DNA from: Fimbriimonadaceae bacterium | GTDB lineage: Bacteria; Armatimonadota; Fimbriimonadia; Fimbriimonadales; Fimbriimonadaceae | Length of the DNA stretch: 7,829 nucleotides | Direction: 5' to 3' | Assembly (NCBI GenBank): GCA_014380605.1 | Contig: JACMJO010000526.1 | Span: forward strand, 1 to 7,829 | Part shown: positions 6,462-7,829 of the stretch, piece by piece | Layout: every line of letters starts with the position of its first letter | Numbering within the stretch: the first letter of the stretch is position 1 | Made by a program: the position numbers and the translations under genes | Notes under the pieces: generated by a model | What the model was told of the DNA's origin: nothing | What the model saw: only the letters and a program-made list of their open reading frames with translations | The model's database searches: none

Positions 6462-6494
6462 CCCTCCACATTGGCGCTTCGCTGATGTGGAGGG
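6462..6494. repeat. REP-like imperfect palindrome, right copy
   Basis: CCCTCCACAT (6462-6471) pairs with ATGTGGAGGG (6485-6494), with TG/TG and GCG/CGC inner pairs around the loop CTT (6477-6479 region). It matches the left copy in inverted orientation at 32 of 33 positions. It starts 6 nt past the infB stop codon and 49 nt before the transposase start, so in the infB transcript it would form a hairpin just after the stop; no T-run follows it on that strand. Confidence 0.9.
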
Positions 6495-6500
6495 AGGGCT

Positions 6501-7829
6501 TTACGCGTTGATCTGGACCATCTCGTAGGCTTCGATGATGTCGCCTTCTTTGAATGCTTCCCAATTATCGAATGTGATGCCGCACTCCATTCCGAGCGTG
6601 ACTTCGCGAACGTCGTCCTTCAAGTGCTTGAGGGATGAAATCTTGCCCTCATAGACGAGTTCCTTCTCCCGACGGACTCGGCAAAGCGCGCCTCTCGTGA
6701 CCTTGCCTTCCGTCACGTAGCTTCCCGCAATAATGCCCTTTCTGCCGAACGAGAACCGGACTCGAATCTCGACTTCGCCAAGATGCTGGGCTTCGAACTT
6801 CGGCTCGAGCATGCCCTTGACGGCGGCCTCGATATCCTCGATCAGTTCATAGATGATCGTGTAGGTTCGAATTTCAACTTTCTGCCGCTCGGCTTCCATC
6901 TTCGCCTTGCCTTCGGGCTTGACGTTGAACCCGACGACGATCGCGTTGGCGGCTCGGGCGAGTGAGATATCCGACTCAGTAATCGAGCCAACGCCGCTGA
7001 GGATGATCTTGGTTTCAACCTCGTCGTTCTTGACCTTTTCGAGCATGCCCCGCACGGCTTCCACGGAACCCTGAACATCGGCCTTGATGACCAAGTTGAG
7101 CTCCTTGAGCTCTTCCTCGTCCAGCTTCTTGCGAAGCTCTTGCAAGGTCATTCCTCGGTTCTTCACCACCAGATTCTTGGCTCGATCGTCTTGAACGCGG
7201 GAAGAGGCCACTTCACGGGCCTTTCGCTCATCGTCGGCGTGCTCAACTTTGTCGCCCGCCTGAGGGACGTCGCTCAAACCGAGGATTTCGACCGGCGTGC
7301 TCGGACCGGCTTCGGTCAGCTTTTCGCCCCGATAGTCGGTCATGGCCTTGAGTCGACCGTAGGTGGTTCCTACCACGACGGCATCGCCAATCTTAAGAGT
7401 GCCTTCTTGGACCAGCATGGTCGCAACTGGACCACGTCCTTTCTCAAGCTTGGCCTCAACGACTGTTCCCTGCATCTCGGCCGTTGGGTCTGCCTTAAGC
7501 TCCATGATTTCAGCCTGAAGAAGAATGCCTTCGAGTAGGGCGGGAATTCCTTCGCCGGTAAGCGCCGAAACAGGTACGCACATGACCTGACCACCAAAGG
7601 CTTCAGGAATGACCTCAAACTCCGTCAACTGCTGCATCGACCGATCGGGATTAGCGTCCGGTTTGTCGATCTTATTGATCGCCACGATCATCGGCACGTT
7701 TGCGTTTTTGATGTGCTGAATCGCTTCTTTGGTCTGCGGCATGATGCCGTCGTCAGCGGCAATGACCAGAATCGCGATATCCGTAACCTGGGCTCCACGA
7801 GCTCTCATGGCCGTAAACGCTGCGTGGCC
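6501..7829 (-). CDS. infB: Translation initiation factor IF-2, 5' part cut by window edge
   Basis: The reading frame is open to the right edge and supplies 442 C-terminal residues; the N-terminal domain and the start of the GTPase domain are outside. IF-2 is the GTPase that brings initiator fMet-tRNA to the 30S subunit and promotes 50S joining. The first visible residues, GHAAFTAMRARG, are the end of the G3 motif (DTPGH) and switch II. G4 is NKID (52-55) and G5 is SALTGEG (88-94). Domain II spans about 115-205 (GTVVEAKLEKGRGP at 121-134), and domain III contains LVIKADVQGSVEAV (246-259). The C-terminal domains contain GEVEIRVRF (351-359) and GKISSLKHLKDDVREV (395-410). The C-terminus, GDIIEAYEMVQINA, is typical, so the end is intact. 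infB is often followed by rbfA; here a REP and a transposase gene follow on the same strand. Confidence 0.98.
   Translation of the reverse strand, partial: GHAAFTAMRARGAQVTDIAILVIAADDGIMPQTKEAIQHIKNANVPMIVAINKIDKPDANPDRSMQQLTEFEVIPEAFGGQVMCVPVSALTGEGIPALLEGILLQAEIMELKADPTAEMQGTVVEAKLEKGRGPVATMLVQEGTLKIGDAVVVGTTYGRLKAMTDYRGEKLTEAGPSTPVEILGLSDVPQAGDKVEHADDERKAREVASSRVQDDRAKNLVVKNRGMTLQELRKKLDEEELKELNLVIKADVQGSVEAVRGMLEKVKNDEVETKIILSGVGSITESDISLARAANAIVVGFNVKPEGKAKMEAERQKVEIRTYTIIYELIEDIEAAVKGMLEPKFEAQHLGEVEIRVRFSFGRKGIIAGSYVTEGKVTRGALCRVRREKELVYEGKISSLKHLKDDVREVTLGMECGITFDNWEAFKEGDIIEAYEMVQINA

Larger units (their letters stand above)
5830..6494 (-). mobile_element. RAYT flanked by inverted REPs (REPtron-like unit)
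   Basis: The 665-bp span from the outer edge of one palindrome to the outer edge of the other contains just the transposase gene, bar its last three codons. RAYT genes are typically single-copy and flanked by the REP sequences they act on. Similarity between the two ends stops at the palindrome borders, and I found no target-site duplication, which agrees with HUH-type enzymes that do not duplicate targets. That the whole span ever moved as a unit is inference. Confidence 0.7.

Noticed and set aside
5822..6505. Target-site duplication around the RAYT unit
   Set aside because: Flanking bases at the two outer palindrome borders do not match; HUH-type enzymes are not expected to make one.
7140..7538. 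A plus-strand open frame inside infB
   Set aside because: infB in the opposite frame is conserved throughout; this is a shadow.

Overview
The window is bacterial: dense, mostly tail-to-head genes, Shine-Dalgarno sites at some starts, GC in the mid-50s by eye, and a bacterial translation factor at the right edge. The taxon cannot be fixed from the sequence. The mix of a C13/caspase-like peptidase, ankyrin proteins and an ankyrin protein with an N-terminal 'LEQLRKQAKEL' segment is of a kind common in Armatimonadota, Planctomycetota and Acidobacteriota. I favour an Armatimonadota-like organism only weakly.

Left block (1-2027, minus strand), in transcription order: a SAM-dependent methyltransferase, a multi-pass membrane protein starting 2 nt after it, and, 42 nt later, a Dps ferritin-like protein cut by the left edge. 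The order and spacing suggest one transcription unit, although nothing in the products ties them to one pathway. It is separated by a 74-nt divergent spacer (2028-2101), which carries an operator-like dyad, from a plus-strand pair.

Middle block (2102-4550, plus strand): a clan CD (C13/caspase-like) cysteine peptidase with a His/Cys dyad and an EF-hand-type loop. It is followed after 34 nt by an apparently exported ankyrin-repeat protein with an unrecognised C-terminal domain. A strong 15-bp hairpin with a short T-run ends this unit. It lies between the convergent ends of the plus-strand ankyrin gene and a second, minus-strand ankyrin gene (4596-5678).

Right block (5820-7829, minus strand): the C-terminal two thirds of translation initiation factor IF-2 (infB). 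Immediately downstream of its stop is a compact element: a REP-associated tyrosine transposase (RAYT, Y1/HUH family) between two 33-bp imperfect palindromes. These are inverted copies of each other at 32 of 33 positions. One palindrome starts 6 nt past the infB stop codon; the other lies inside the 3' end of the transposase reading frame and encodes its last dozen residues. This RAYT/REP unit is the most notable structure in the window. No CRISPR array, rRNA or tRNA gene was seen, and no stretch over 300 nt lacks a gene; the longest is 5679-5819.
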